A stretch of DNA of 64,000 nucleotides from Streptomyces sp. MNU76. Its GTDB lineage: Bacteria > Actinomycetota > Actinomycetes > Streptomycetales > Streptomycetaceae. Shown here one piece after another: positions 18,235 through 28,500 of the stretch. A program made the position numbers and the translations under genes. The notes under the pieces are model-generated. The model had not been told where the DNA came from, did no database searches, and saw nothing but the letters and a program-made list of their open reading frames with translations. The stretch covers positions 1 through 64,000 of the forward strand of contig NZ_JAJKLK010000014.1 in the NCBI RefSeq assembly GCF_020982545.1, given 5' to 3'. The first letter of the stretch is position 1, and the number at the start of each line of letters is the position of its first letter.

Positions 18235-19353
18235 TCATACGCCGAGTCGCTCTTTCACATCGGCGAAGAACGGGACGTAGCGGTAGTCGCGGGCCACCGG
18301 GTCGTAATCCGTGTAGCGGTTGGTGAATTCCAGCAGGCGCCGGCGGACCGCTTCGACGGGTTCCTCGTGGATCCTGCGCTCGATGTCCTGGATCGCGCCG
18401 AGGAAGCGGGCCAGCACGAGGGGGATGTCGGGACTCAGCTCGATCCTTCCGCCGGCCACCCGGACGCCCTCGTGCTCGCTGAGGTACCCGAAGAGCAACT
18501 GGGAGGCCACGGCGTCGTAGTTGGGCCGCGGGATGCCTTCGACGGCGTAGCGCAGCAGGCGTTCGGCGAGGATGTACTCGTAGGCGGTCCGCGCCTGCTC
18601 GGCCGGCAGGGCGGGGTCGTTCAGCAGGACCAGCATGGCGGAGACGTCCACGCGCAGCTCTTCGAGTCCCGCGAGGGGCTTGTACTTCTTCGCCGACAGG
18701 AACGCGGGGATCGGCATGTCGCCCTGCCGGTGGTGGTATTCGTGCAGCCGCACCCACCACGACGAGGCCTGTTCCACCTGTTTGTCCGTCGCTCCCTGGA
18801 TGAGCGGGAAACTCCCCGCGGCCATCACCGCGTCGATCATTTTCCGGGTGATGCGGTTGTGCCGTTCGACGAACTTGTCGATGAAGTAGAAGATGAGGTC
18901 GTCCGGGTCCTGGATCCCGTCGAAGTGGTTCTCGGGGAAGAGCGCCACCACCACGCGCGAACGGAATCCGTCGGACTGCCCGGTGACGGTGACCGGAGCG
19001 GTGGGACTGGCGTACCGCTCCGCCAGGTGCGGATCGGTGGGCAGCATCTCGTACGTGAGGTAGTCGAGGGACAGCGACGGAAAGTACGAGGCGTCGAACA
19101 ACGAGAAGATGTGGTTGTCCCGACGGCTGTTGATGTGTTCCTTCGTGGCCCGCAGTCTGGAACCGGGAGCGAACGTACGCAGATCCTCCAGAAGAGCCTG
19201 GACCACCGGCTGCCGCCGTAGATGAGTGGATCCTTCGAGTCGACGGGCCAACTCCTTCTGGGTGTCCGCCTCACGGAACGCGGAGCGACTGCCGAACTCC
19301 CCCCGTAATTTATTGACTTCCGCGAACACCGAGCCCATGTCGATGTCGATCAA
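18235..19353 (-). CDS. Unrecognised protein with gluzincin-like HExxH and ExxxD motifs
   Basis: A protein of about 372 residues. I prefer TTG 19353, seven bases after GGGGAGGAG; a longer frame begins at 19392. Residues 204-208 are HEYHH (HExxH) and 24 residues later ELRVD (Glu232-x3-Asp236) gives an ExxxD. That pair, at that distance, is the zinc site of gluzincin metallopeptidases such as thermolysin. No signal peptide or propeptide is visible and the rest does not resemble a known peptidase, so it may be a cytoplasmic hydrolase or a metal enzyme of another kind. A stretch YFIDKFVERHNRITRKMI suggests helices before the motif. It lies 93 nt after the thioesterase gene in the cluster operon. 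Confidence 0.55.
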   Translation of the reverse strand: MIDIDMGSVFAEVNKLRGEFGSRSAFREADTQKELARRLEGSTHLRRQPVVQALLEDLRTFAPGSRLRATKEHINSRRDNHIFSLFDASYFPSLSLDYLTYEMLPTDPHLAERYASPTAPVTVTGQSDGFRSRVVVALFPENHFDGIQDPDDLIFYFIDKFVERHNRITRKMIDAVMAAGSFPLIQGATDKQVEQASSWWVRLHEYHHRQGDMPIPAFLSAKKYKPLAGLEELRVDVSAMLVLLNDPALPAEQARTAYEYILAERLLRYAVEGIPRPNYDAVASQLLFGYLSEHEGVRVAGGRIELSPDIPLVLARFLGAIQDIERRIHEEPVEAVRRRLLEFTNRYTDYDPVARDYRYVPFFADVKERLGV

Positions 19354-19446
19354 CAAATGCTCCTCCCCGTCAACTCCGGTGCACGCTACCACGCCCGGAT
19401 GTTCGAATCTTTGCGTTTTCGGAATGGCCGCAATCGGTGCCGCAAT

Positions 19447-20187
19447 TCAGCGGGAGCCGTGCCGTGGAGCGGCCGAGAGAATGGCGCGCAGAACCGCGTA
19501 CGGCGGGTCGGCGATGAGGTAGAAGTGATCGCCCGGGACCCCGACCTCCCGCACGGGCGACGTGCTGAGCGCGCTCCACGGGCGGCGGTCCGCGTCGTCG
19601 TCCCGGTCGCCGACGAGGGTGGTGACCGGACATGTGAGCAACGGCTCGGGAGGCATCACGTAGTCGTGGAACATACGGCCGTCGGCGATCAGGTAGGGCA
19701 GGACCACCTCCTGGAAGATCGGGTCGGCCGCCATCTCCGCGTCGGTGCCACCCATCCTGACCAGGTCGTCGAGCAGTCGGTCCGGGTCCTCCTCGGCGAC
19801 GAGCCCGGTGGGCAGCGGAGCGTCGCGCGACCCCGAAGCGAACAGGTGCGCGATGTGGATGTTCCGGCGTTGCAGCGCACGTGCGGTCTCCAGGGCTATG
19901 GGCGCGCCCAGGCTGTGCCCGAAGAACGCGAGGGGGCGGTCGGCGAGCGGTACGAGCGCGTCGGCGATGTCTCCGGCGAGCCGTAGGAGGTCGTTCGGAG
20001 GCTCCTCGTCGAACCGGTCGGCGCGCCCCGGGTACTGGACGGCGTGCACCTCCACCTCGGACAGCGCCCCGCTCCAGTCGCGGTAGAACGATGCCGACCC
20101 GCCGGCGTGCGGGAAGCACACCAGACGCATCCGCGCTTCCGGCCGTGCGGTGTCGCACGTCAGCCAACGAGAGGTACCCCCGGTCAC
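19447..20187 (-). CDS. Type II thioesterase
   Basis: A 246-residue alpha/beta-hydrolase that removes stalled or wrong acyl groups from carrier proteins. GTG 20187 overlaps the stop of the carrier domain (GTGA), so translation is coupled to the A-PCP gene. Catalytic triad: Ser92 in FFGHSLGAPIALE, Asp194 in LVGDRDDD, His221 in VPGDHFYLIAD. The N-terminal LVCFPHAGGSASFYRDW is the oxyanion strand typical of GrsT/RifR-like enzymes. Confidence 0.9.
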   Translation of the reverse strand: MTGGTSRWLTCDTARPEARMRLVCFPHAGGSASFYRDWSGALSEVEVHAVQYPGRADRFDEEPPNDLLRLAGDIADALVPLADRPLAFFGHSLGAPIALETARALQRRNIHIAHLFASGSRDAPLPTGLVAEEDPDRLLDDLVRMGGTDAEMAADPIFQEVVLPYLIADGRMFHDYVMPPEPLLTCPVTTLVGDRDDDADRRPWSALSTSPVREVGVPGDHFYLIADPPYAVLRAILSAAPRHGSR

Positions 20188-22122
20188 CGGCTGACCCCCT
20201 TCCGGGCGCGCTGCTGCCGAAGCCTGGCGGTACGGGCCCGGCGGGCGGCCTCGGCCGAGGAGCCGGCCGGCGCGTCCTTCCCCTGCTCGCGGTCGGCGCG
20301 GATGAGCGCGACCTGTGCTCTCACGGTGGTCTCCTGGAACAGGGCGACGATCGACGGACGCAGTCCGCAGTGCCGCTCCAGCGCGTCCTGGAGCTTGAAC
20401 ATGGCCAGCGAATGACCGCCGAGATCGAAGAAGTTGACGTCCGAGGGCACCGTGGGCCTGCCGAGCACCTCCGCCCACGCGGCGGTCACCTGGGCGGTGA
20501 GCGGGTCGTCGGTGAGGTGCGCGGCCGGGCCGGGCCGGTGGGGACTCGGCGGTGGGCGGCTCGATGGCGGGCGGCTCCGAGGCGAGCGTTCGCAGCAGCG
20601 TGCGGTCGAGCTTGCCGTTGCGGTTGCGCGGCAGCTCCGGCAGTACCCGCAGCTCACCGGGGACCATCACGGAGGGCAACTCCGCCGCGAGGGCGCGCCG
20701 CAGCGCGACCGGATCCACGCCCTCCTGCGAGGCGACGAAGCCGACCAGGCCCGTGCCTCCCGCGTCGGGCAGCACCACCGCCTCCTGGACGCCGCCCAGC
20801 CTGCGGAGCGCCGACTCGACCGCGCCGGGCTCCACCCGGTGCCCCCGGACCTTGACCTGGTCGTCCTTGCGGCCGACGAAGTCCAGCCCGTGGTCGGAGT
20901 TCCGGCGCACGATGTCACCCGTGCGGTACATGCGCGCGCCCGGCTCGTCGGCGAAGGGGTCGTCGAGGAAGACCGCCGCCGTGGCCTCGGGCCTGTCGAA
21001 ATAGCCACGGGCCACCCCCGGCCCGCCGATGAACAACTCGCCTTCCGCGCCCGGGCCCACGGGCCGGAGCTCGTCGTCGAGCACATGGAGCCTGGCTCCC
21101 GGGATCGGTCCGCCGATGTCGACCGGTGCGACGCCGGTGAAGCGGCGGAACGTGGCCCACACGGTCGTCTCCGTCGGGCCGTACTCGTTGACGAGGTCCA
21201 CCCCGTGGGGATGGACCGCGAAGTGCCGGTCGACCAGTGGCTGCGGCAGGGTCTCGCCCGCAACGATCACCCGCCGAAGGGACGCCAGCCGGCCCGGATC
21301 GGTGCGCCGGGCGGCGTCGAGCAGCAGCCCGTACAGCGCGGGCACGCACAGGAGGCGGTCCACCCGGTGACGGCCGACGAGGGAGACCAGTCGCTCGGGG
21401 TCGCGCAGTTCCTCCTCGGACGCGACGACCAGGCAGCCTCCCGCCTGGAGCGTCCCCCATATCCCGGCGACCGACGAATCGAAGGCCAGCGGTGAGACCA
21501 GGAGGAAGGTCGGGCTGCCCGGATGAACCATGAGCCGCGCCCGGGTCGAGGCGGCGAGGTTCCGGTGCTCCACGACGACGCCCTTGGGCTCACCCGTGCT
21601 GCCCGAGGTGTAGATGAGATAGGCCGGGTCCCTCGGACCGACCTCGGCGGCGAAGGCGGCTGGGTCCCCTCCGGGCTCCGGGTCGGGGACGTCCGGGACG
21701 GTGATGACGGGAACGGGGGAGACGGTGGTCGTCCGCAGCTCCGTGCGTGCCGTGGCCACGACGGCCTTCACCCGGGCGTCGTCGAGGATCGTGGCGAGAC
21801 GGGCGTCCGGCTGCGCCGGGTCGACCGGCACGTAGGCGGCTCCCGCGCCGAGCACGCCGAGCACGGACGCGATCATCGTCACCGAGGGCTCGGCGACGAG
21901 GGCGACCCGGTCGCCGGAGCCCACCCCGGCAGCGGCCAGCCGGTGGGACAACTGTCGCGACCAGGCGACCAGTTCGCCGTACGTGACCTCGATGTCACCG
22001 CAGCGCACGGCGACCTCCGTCGGCCGGTCGGAGGCCACCTTGGCAACCGCCTCGTGCGCGGAAACGAACGGGACGTCCGGCAGTGGTTCGCCGATTTCTT
22101 TCCTGTGGTGCGATGACGACAA
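20184..22122 (-). CDS. NRPS A-PCP module, frameshifted between domains
   Basis: An adenylation domain followed by a carrier domain in a different frame. Start TTG 22122 lies nine bases after GGGGGAG. A-domain motifs: LIYTSGSTGEPKGVV (A3), FDSSVAGIWG (A4), NEYGPTETTV (A5), MYRTGDIVRR (A7), RKDDQVKVRGHRVEPG (A8), and RNRNGKLDRT (A10). At about 20530-20575 reading must move by +1 to continue into the carrier domain, FFDLGGHSLAMFKLQ with the pantetheine Ser, ending KGVSR at 20184. The shift falls in a GC-rich repeat (GGCCCGGCCCGGCC on the coding strand). Without the shift, the A frame stays open straight through into the thioesterase. A sequencing or assembly error, a real mutation, or ribosomal shifting could each explain it. 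Confidence 0.75.
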
Positions 22123-22214
22123 CTGAGAAACTCCCCCGTGCAATAAGCGGAATTTGGTGATCCGTGTTGCGGGGCGGTCGAATTGTGTCCGGTCGCCCGT
22201 GGTTGGGAATGCGT

Positions 22215-25200
22215 TCAGCGGGTGGATTCGTCCTGGATTCGGTGAACCACCGCGATATGGCCGTCCAGCGTTCTTCGGGCCAGCATCTCGCGTACGGGGA
22301 CACGGATCTCGAACTCCGTGTTCACCCTCCGGATGAGCCGGGTGATCAGCAGGGAGTCACCGCCTTCCTTGAAGAAGTCGGCGTCCGCCGGGAAGTCGTC
22401 CCGGCCGAGCAGTTCCGCCCAGATCCGGGTCACTCCCTCGGTCGCGTCGACGGGCGCCGGGTGCTCACCGGCCGGTGGGTGCGGTGCTCCGGTCGGTGGT
22501 ACCTGGGTCGCGGCGGCCGGTGGTTCCTGTGTCGCGGTCGATGGTTGCGGCATCGCGCCGCGGGGCGGCTCCTCGGCCGAGGCGAGTGCCTCCGGGGCCA
22601 CCGTGCGCGGGCCCCGGAAGGGATAGCCGGGCAGCCGGGCCCTGCGGCCCGCGCCGGTCAGCCCGTCCACCGCGACCGGCTGGCCCCTTGCCCACAGCGC
22701 GCCCACACCGGCGAGTACCGTCGACGCCGGTGTGTCCCTGGCCCGGTCCAGGGCGACCACGGGGAGTCCGGCGGCCTCGGCCGACGGCGACAGGGGGCGT
22801 CCCGGACCGATCTCCACGGCCACGGCGTCCGGGATGTGCTGGGCCAGCGCGTCGAGGGCCGCGCCGAACAGCACGGGCCGTCCGACCTGCGTGACGAACG
22901 TGTCGGACGGCAGGACCGTACCGGCCGCGACGACCCGGCCCGACTCGTTGAGCGCGATCGGCAGGGCGGACGGTCGCAGTGCGATCCGCGACATCGCCCG
23001 GCTGAGCGCGGGCAACGCGGGCTCGATCAGACGGGAGTGGCCGGCGTGGGAGTAGCGCAGACGCCGTACGAAGCAGGTGTCGCCGATCCGTCGCAGATAC
23101 TCGTCGACCTGCTCGGCCGGGCCTCCCAGTACACAGGAGTCCGGTCCGTTGACCGCGGCCACGTCGAGGCCGAGGCCCCACTCCTCGGCGAGCGCGAGGG
23201 CCTGCTTCACGTCCGCCCCGATGGCCACCATCGCGCCCTCGGGGCAGTCCTGCATGGCCCGGCCCCGCTCCGTGATGAACGCGGCCGCGTCCTCCAGCCC
23301 GAGGACGCCGGCGACCGCGGCGGCGGTGATCTCGCCGGAACTGTGGCCGCACACCGCGGCGGGCCGGACCCCCAGCTCCCCGAGCGCGGTCGCCACCGCG
23401 TGGCCGACGGCGAAGAGGGCCGGCTGTGCCAGCGCGGGCCGGTTCAGCTCGTCGGCGGGGAAGTCCGGGTCGCGGACGGCCTGCCGGATCCTCGCGGCCA
23501 GCGGGGAGGCGAAAACGTCGAGGCACCGGTCGAGCGCCGGGCCGAAACCGGGGAGGGCGGTGAAGGGCGCGACCATTCCCGGGCGTTGGGTACCGCCACC
23601 GGGAAAGAGGAGGATCACCGGGGCGGGGCCGCCGGTCATGGGCACGGTGCCCCGGGAGGTGCCGATCCGGGCGGCGAGGCGCTCGGCGACCTCGGCACTC
23701 GTGCGACCCGTGACGGCCAGCCGCTCGCCCAGGGCCGGGCGCCCGTTGACCAGCGTGCCGCAGACCTCACCGAGATCCGGATCGTGCTTTCGGAGATGAA
23801 CTGCCAGCCCGTCCACCATCCGGTCGAGCGCCTCGGAATCACCCGCCGACAACAACACGAGCCGCTCACGCGGTCCCCCCGGTCCCGGTGCGGGGGAGGG
23901 GACGGCCGGCCGGGGCGGTGTCCGGGCCGCCTCGGAAGCGGCGGTTCCGTGCGACCCGAGGGCCTGTGCAGGGGCCGCCGCGAGGACCTTCGCGCGGGCC
24001 TCCCCGCGGGCCCACTCGTGGGAGGCCACGACCCTGGGACCGGCTGTTCCGCGCGCGGCCGCCGCGTCGGGGCCGCCCGGCACCAGCACCAGCCCGGCCC
24101 CCTCGGCGGCCGACTCGCGCGGGGTGCCGATCCCCGGGGCGGTCGGCTCGCGCGGCGGTGCTTGTTCGATCACGACATGGGCGTTGGTGCCGCCGATGCC
24201 GAACGCGCTCACCCCGGCGCGTCGCGGGCCCTCGCCGGGCCACGGGACGGCCTCCGTGGGGATGTACAGGGGGCAGCCCTCGGTCTCCAGCAGGGGGTTG
24301 GCCTCGGTGAACCCCGCGACGGGCGGAATCACGCCGCTGCGCACCACAAGCAGGGCCCTGATCAGCGCGGCGACTCCCGCGGCGGCGTCGAGGTGGCCGA
24401 CGCTCGCCTTCAGCGCGCCCACCGCCACGTTGCCCGGCCGGGCCCCGCCCTCGCGCAGCGCGGCGTCGGCCGCCGTCCACTCGATCGGGTCCCCGATCCG
24501 GGTGCCCGTGGCATGGGCCTCCAGGAAGCCGATGGAGCCGCCGTCGACCTCTGCCGTGTCCAGGGCCGCGCCGATCACCCGCCGCTGCCCCGCAGAGGAG
24601 GGCGCGTAGTATCCGGCCTTCGCGTGACCGTCGTTGTTGATCGCGCTGCCCAGGATGACACCGTACGGTTCGGGGTCGTCGTCGGTGACGTCCGACAGCC
24701 GGCGCAGCACCACCGCGCCCGCGCCCGACCCGGCGATCACCCCGTCCGCGTACCGGTCGAACGGACGGCAGACCCCCGTCGCGGACAGCACACCCCCCGG
24801 CTGGTGCAGATGGCCCGCCTGGGGGTAGCCGAACCCGGCCCCCACCACCAGGGCCTGGTCGCAGTCCCCGCCGAGCAGCGCCTGCACCGCCAGGTGCACG
24901 GCCACGAGGGAGGAGGAGCACGCCGTCTGCACGGCGAAGGCGGGCCCGGTCAGGCCGAGCCGGTAGGCCACGCGGCCGGCCATGAAGTCCGGCTCGGTCC
25001 CATGGATCACGTCGTCCAGCAGGCCGGGATCGAGATGGCCGCCGCGGACCATCGCGCGCATGTAGCCGCTGCCGGTCATCGACGCGTAGACGCTGGTCAC
25101 CAGGGTGTCGTCGCGGGGCGGAACCCCGGCGTCCGCGAGGGCGTTGTGCGCGATCTCCAGCATCCAGCGATGCTGGGGGTCCATCAGCTCCGCCTCGCGA

Positions 25201-25490
25201 CCGCGGATCCGGAAGAAGTCGTGGTCGAAGCGGTCCCAGTCGTCGAGATGGCCGCGTACGGGCACATAGTCCGGGTCGTTGGCCAACGCGGTTGGTACTC
25301 CGGCCGCGAGCAACTCCTCGCGCGTGTATCTCCGGCTGTGCACAAGGCCCCGGAGTTGCGCGTCCCACCACTCGTCCATTTCCCGGGGACCCGGTAGCCG
25401 TGCCGCCATACCGATGACCGCGACGTCCAGGGAACGATCCCGACTCGTCACAACGTCCCCCATCATGCCGTTGGAAATCGGATATTCCAT
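22215..25490 (-). CDS. Modular type I polyketide synthase, KS-AT-ACP
   Basis: A 1091-residue single-module PKS. KS: Cys191 in QTACSSSLVAV, His326 in EAHATGT, His366 in KASVGHLDAA. After an Ala/Pro-rich linker (445-540) the AT has LLFPGGGTQRPGM, catalytic Ser717 in GHSSGE, and RYSHAGHS where HAFH (malonyl) or YASH (methylmalonyl) normally stands; this favours malonyl but is off-consensus. A second Pro/Ala linker precedes the ACP with Ser1046 in KEGGDSLLITR. There is no KR, DH, ER or TE, so it adds a beta-keto unit for transfer elsewhere. Start ATG 25490 has no clear ribosome-binding site; GTG 25451 behind GGGGAC is an alternative. It is divergent from the A-PCP-C NRPS. Confidence 0.9.
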   Translation of the reverse strand: MEYPISNGMMGDVVTSRDRSLDVAVIGMAARLPGPREMDEWWDAQLRGLVHSRRYTREELLAAGVPTALANDPDYVPVRGHLDDWDRFDHDFFRIRGREAELMDPQHRWMLEIAHNALADAGVPPRDDTLVTSVYASMTGSGYMRAMVRGGHLDPGLLDDVIHGTEPDFMAGRVAYRLGLTGPAFAVQTACSSSLVAVHLAVQALLGGDCDQALVVGAGFGYPQAGHLHQPGGVLSATGVCRPFDRYADGVIAGSGAGAVVLRRLSDVTDDDPEPYGVILGSAINNDGHAKAGYYAPSSAGQRRVIGAALDTAEVDGGSIGFLEAHATGTRIGDPIEWTAADAALREGGARPGNVAVGALKASVGHLDAAAGVAALIRALLVVRSGVIPPVAGFTEANPLLETEGCPLYIPTEAVPWPGEGPRRAGVSAFGIGGTNAHVVIEQAPPREPTAPGIGTPRESAAEGAGLVLVPGGPDAAAARGTAGPRVVASHEWARGEARAKVLAAAPAQALGSHGTAASEAARTPPRPAVPSPAPGPGGPRERLVLLSAGDSEALDRMVDGLAVHLRKHDPDLGEVCGTLVNGRPALGERLAVTGRTSAEVAERLAARIGTSRGTVPMTGGPAPVILLFPGGGTQRPGMVAPFTALPGFGPALDRCLDVFASPLAARIRQAVRDPDFPADELNRPALAQPALFAVGHAVATALGELGVRPAAVCGHSSGEITAAAVAGVLGLEDAAAFITERGRAMQDCPEGAMVAIGADVKQALALAEEWGLGLDVAAVNGPDSCVLGGPAEQVDEYLRRIGDTCFVRRLRYSHAGHSRLIEPALPALSRAMSRIALRPSALPIALNESGRVVAAGTVLPSDTFVTQVGRPVLFGAALDALAQHIPDAVAVEIGPGRPLSPSAEAAGLPVVALDRARDTPASTVLAGVGALWARGQPVAVDGLTGAGRRARLPGYPFRGPRTVAPEALASAEEPPRGAMPQPSTATQEPPAAATQVPPTGAPHPPAGEHPAPVDATEGVTRIWAELLGRDDFPADADFFKEGGDSLLITRLIRRVNTEFEIRVPVREMLARRTLDGHIAVVHRIQDESTR

Positions 25491-25571
25491 CAGATGCTGC
25501 GCCGATGCCGTGTCGCCTCGTGATCATATTCATGATGCAGGCAGTCTCAACCCTATTTTGGGAAAAGGAGG
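25491..25571. promoter_or_regulatory. Divergent promoter region, PKS / A-PCP-C NRPS
   Basis: About 80 nt separate the two megasynthase genes and must hold both promoters. An A/T-rich inverted repeat, ATCAT (25523-25527) and ATGAT (25532-25536), stands out in otherwise GC-rich DNA and could be an operator. AAAAGGAGG at 25563-25571 is an excellent ribosome-binding site, but no in-frame start codon lies at the right distance. Confidence 0.35.
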
Positions 25572-28500
25572 TTGGCAGGAAACGATCAGACATGGCAACG
25601 TCGGACGCCGCTGATTGCGAAGGGGGTCGACGAGTTGCAGTCGAGGGAATCGCCGGGGGAAGGGCTGCACGATGTCTTCGCCGCGTGGGCGGCCGTTCAG
25701 CCGCGCCGCACGGCGCTCATTGCGGGAAACACCCGGGTCTCCTACGGGGAATTGGACGCCCGTGCCGAGCGATGTGCCGACCGGCTCGCCGCCGCCGGTG
25801 TCGCGCCGGGGCATCTCGTGCCGATCCTGATGCCGCGCTCCGTGGACCTGGTCGTCGCCCTGCTCGCCGTCCTCAAATGCGGCGCCGCCTGCGCGTTGCT
25901 CGATCCCGACTGGCCGGCCACCCGTCTCGACGCCGTGGTCGACCGGCTCCGCCCGCCCCTCGTGGTCGCCCGACCGGGCACGGCGGTGCGGTTCTCCGCA
26001 CCGCCGTGGTCCCCGTCCGACGACAGCCCGGAGCAGAGTCACGCCCGCCGCGCCGCCGTGACGGTGCGGGACAGCGACGCGTGCTGTGTGTTCTTCACGT
26101 CCGGCACCACGGGACGGCCCAAGGCGGTGGTGAGTTCGCACCGCGCCACGGCGCGGCTCTTCCGGCCCGGCACCTTCGCCCGCTTCGACCGGGACACGGT
26201 CGTCCCCCTCGCGGCGGCGCCGCCGTGGGACGCGTTCTCCCTCGAACTCTGGGCCGCGCTCCACAACGGCGGAGCCTGTGTCCTGATCGACGAGCCGTTC
26301 CTGACGGCCGAGACCCTGCGGGCGCTGGTCACCGACCGCGGAGTGAACACGGTGTGGCTGACCAGCAGCCTGTTCAACCTGATCGTCGACGAGGACCTCT
26401 CCGCGCTGAGCGGTCTGTCCCAGCTGATGATCGGCGGTGAACGCCTGTCCGCCCGCCACGTCGGCCGCTTCCTCGACCGGTTCCCCGGCACGGCCCTCAT
26501 CAACGGCTACGGCCCGGTCGAGAGCACGGTGTTCACCACCACCCACCGCGTCACCGTCGCGGACACCGCCCGTCCGGGCGGCATCCCGCTCGGCCGGCCG
26601 GTGCCCGGCACCTCCGTCTTCGTCCTGCGGGGCGACCGGCCCTGCGCTCCCGGGGAGCCGGGGGAGATCTGCGTCGCGGGCGACGGCCTGGCCCACGGCT
26701 ACCTGGGTGAACCGGCCCTCACGGCAGAGAAGTTCACGGACGTCGACATCCTCGGTGAACCGGTCCGCCTGTACCGCACCGGGGACCTGGGAGTCCTCGA
26801 CGAGAACGGGATCATGGAGTTCCGCGGGCGGCTCGACCGGCAGGTCAAGGTCCGGGGCACCCGCGTCGAACCGAGCGAGGTGGAGCGGCAGATCGTCGAC
26901 CTGGTCCCTTCCGTCGCCGACTGCCGGGTGGTCCCCCGCCGGAACGAACTCGACGGCGCCTTCGACCTGGTCGCCTTCTGCGTACCGCACCGGCCCGCCG
27001 GCACACCGCCGGAAGCCTCGACACGCGTAGGCGCGGAAGGGCCTACGGGCACACCTCCCGACGTCTCCGAGAACGCGCCGACGCACGCCCTCGCGGACGC
27101 GCCGACGCACGTCCCCAGGGAAGTGACCGCGCACGTCCTCGCGGAAGTGTCGGCGGTGCTCGCCCGACATCTGCCCGCGCACCAACGTCCCGCCGCCGTA
27201 GTCGTCGTTGACGCCTTCCCGTTGACCGGCACCGGCAAGCTGGACGACAAGGCCCTGCTCGCGAGCCTGCCCGACACGCCGGACGAAACCCACCACGGCC
27301 CCGTCGACGACCCGCGCGTCCGCCTCGTGTGCCAGGCGTTCGCCGCGGTACTGGGCCGACGGTCCGTACCACCGCACACCCCGTTCTTCGAACTCGGCGG
27401 CTCCTCGCTCCAGGCCGCCCGCGCCTGCACCCGGATCGGAAGACGCATGGGTCGCCCGGTTCCCCTGTCGAGCCTGTACGAGAACCCGTCGGCCGAACGC
27501 CTCGGCACCTGGCTGCGGTCGACGCCGGCCTCCGACGCGGTCGCGCCACCGCCGCACGGTGAGATCCCGCCGACCCCCATGGAACTGGTCTTCCTCATGC
27601 GCCATCTGACGGCGCCCCAGGACCTGTCCCAGTACTGCCTGATGACGTGGCACCTCGACGACCGGCTCGACCCGGACGCCCTGGAGGCGGCCGTCGCCGC
27701 CGTCCACGCGCGCCACCAGAGCCTGCGGACCGCCTTCCGTGTGGACCCCCGGCCGCGTGCCGAGGTCACCGACGTCCCCGCCCCGCCCCTGGAACTGCTG
27801 GACGCCCAGCCGACCCTCGACGAGGCGGTCGTCGCGCTGCGGGCGCTCTTCGCGGAGCCCCTCGAACCGCGGGACGCCGATCTGTGGCGCACCGCGCTGG
27901 TCCCGGTGACCGACCGCGGCGGCTGGCTCTTCGGGGTCCTGGTCCACCACATCGTCTTCGACGGACGGTCGGAGTCCGTCCTGGCACGCGACCTGTCGGA
28001 CGCCTACGCCGGACGAGAGCCGGGCCCCGTCCCGCCCACCCTCGCCGAACGGACGGCACTGACGGCGGCGGCCACCGCTGTGACCGACCCGGCGGCGCGT
28101 ACGGCTCGGGCACGGCAGGAGTTCCGGGACGTGCCCGAGCTCCGCTGGCCCGAACCGCCCGGCCCTGGCGAGAGCGGCACGCGCCACCTCGACAGGTCCG
28201 TACCCGGCCCCCTCGCGGCAGGTCTCGACGCGCGGGGCACGGCGCTCGGAGCGAGCAGGTTCGTGGTGCTGCTGTCGGCCTGGGCCCATACGCTGGCCGA
28301 GATCTGCGGGCAGCGGGACTTCGCGGTGGGCGTCCCCGTCGCCGAACGCACCCTCCCCGCGCTGGACCGCGCTGTCGGCTGCCTGATCGACATGGTGCCG
28401 GTGCGCCTGCGCGGCGCGGCCGCGGCCGGCGGCGACGACGGCATACGGGAGACCGGCCGGCTGGTCCACCAGGCCTTCGGCCGGGGCGTCGTCCCCTTCA

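Noticed and set aside
19447..22143. Single A-TE fusion protein in one frame
   Set aside because: The segment between the two domains is Arg/Gly-rich junk in that frame, whereas the adjacent frame encodes a perfect carrier domain with its own stop overlapping a GTG start.
22164..25397. Plus-strand frame of over 1000 codons opposite the PKS
   Set aside because: The minus strand encodes complete KS, AT and ACP motifs; the antisense frame is low-complexity Gly/Arg/Val as expected for GC-rich shadows.
25592..26440. ATG at 25592 as the NRPS start behind AAAAGGAGG
   Set aside because: It is out of frame with the adenylation domain and opens only a shadow frame.
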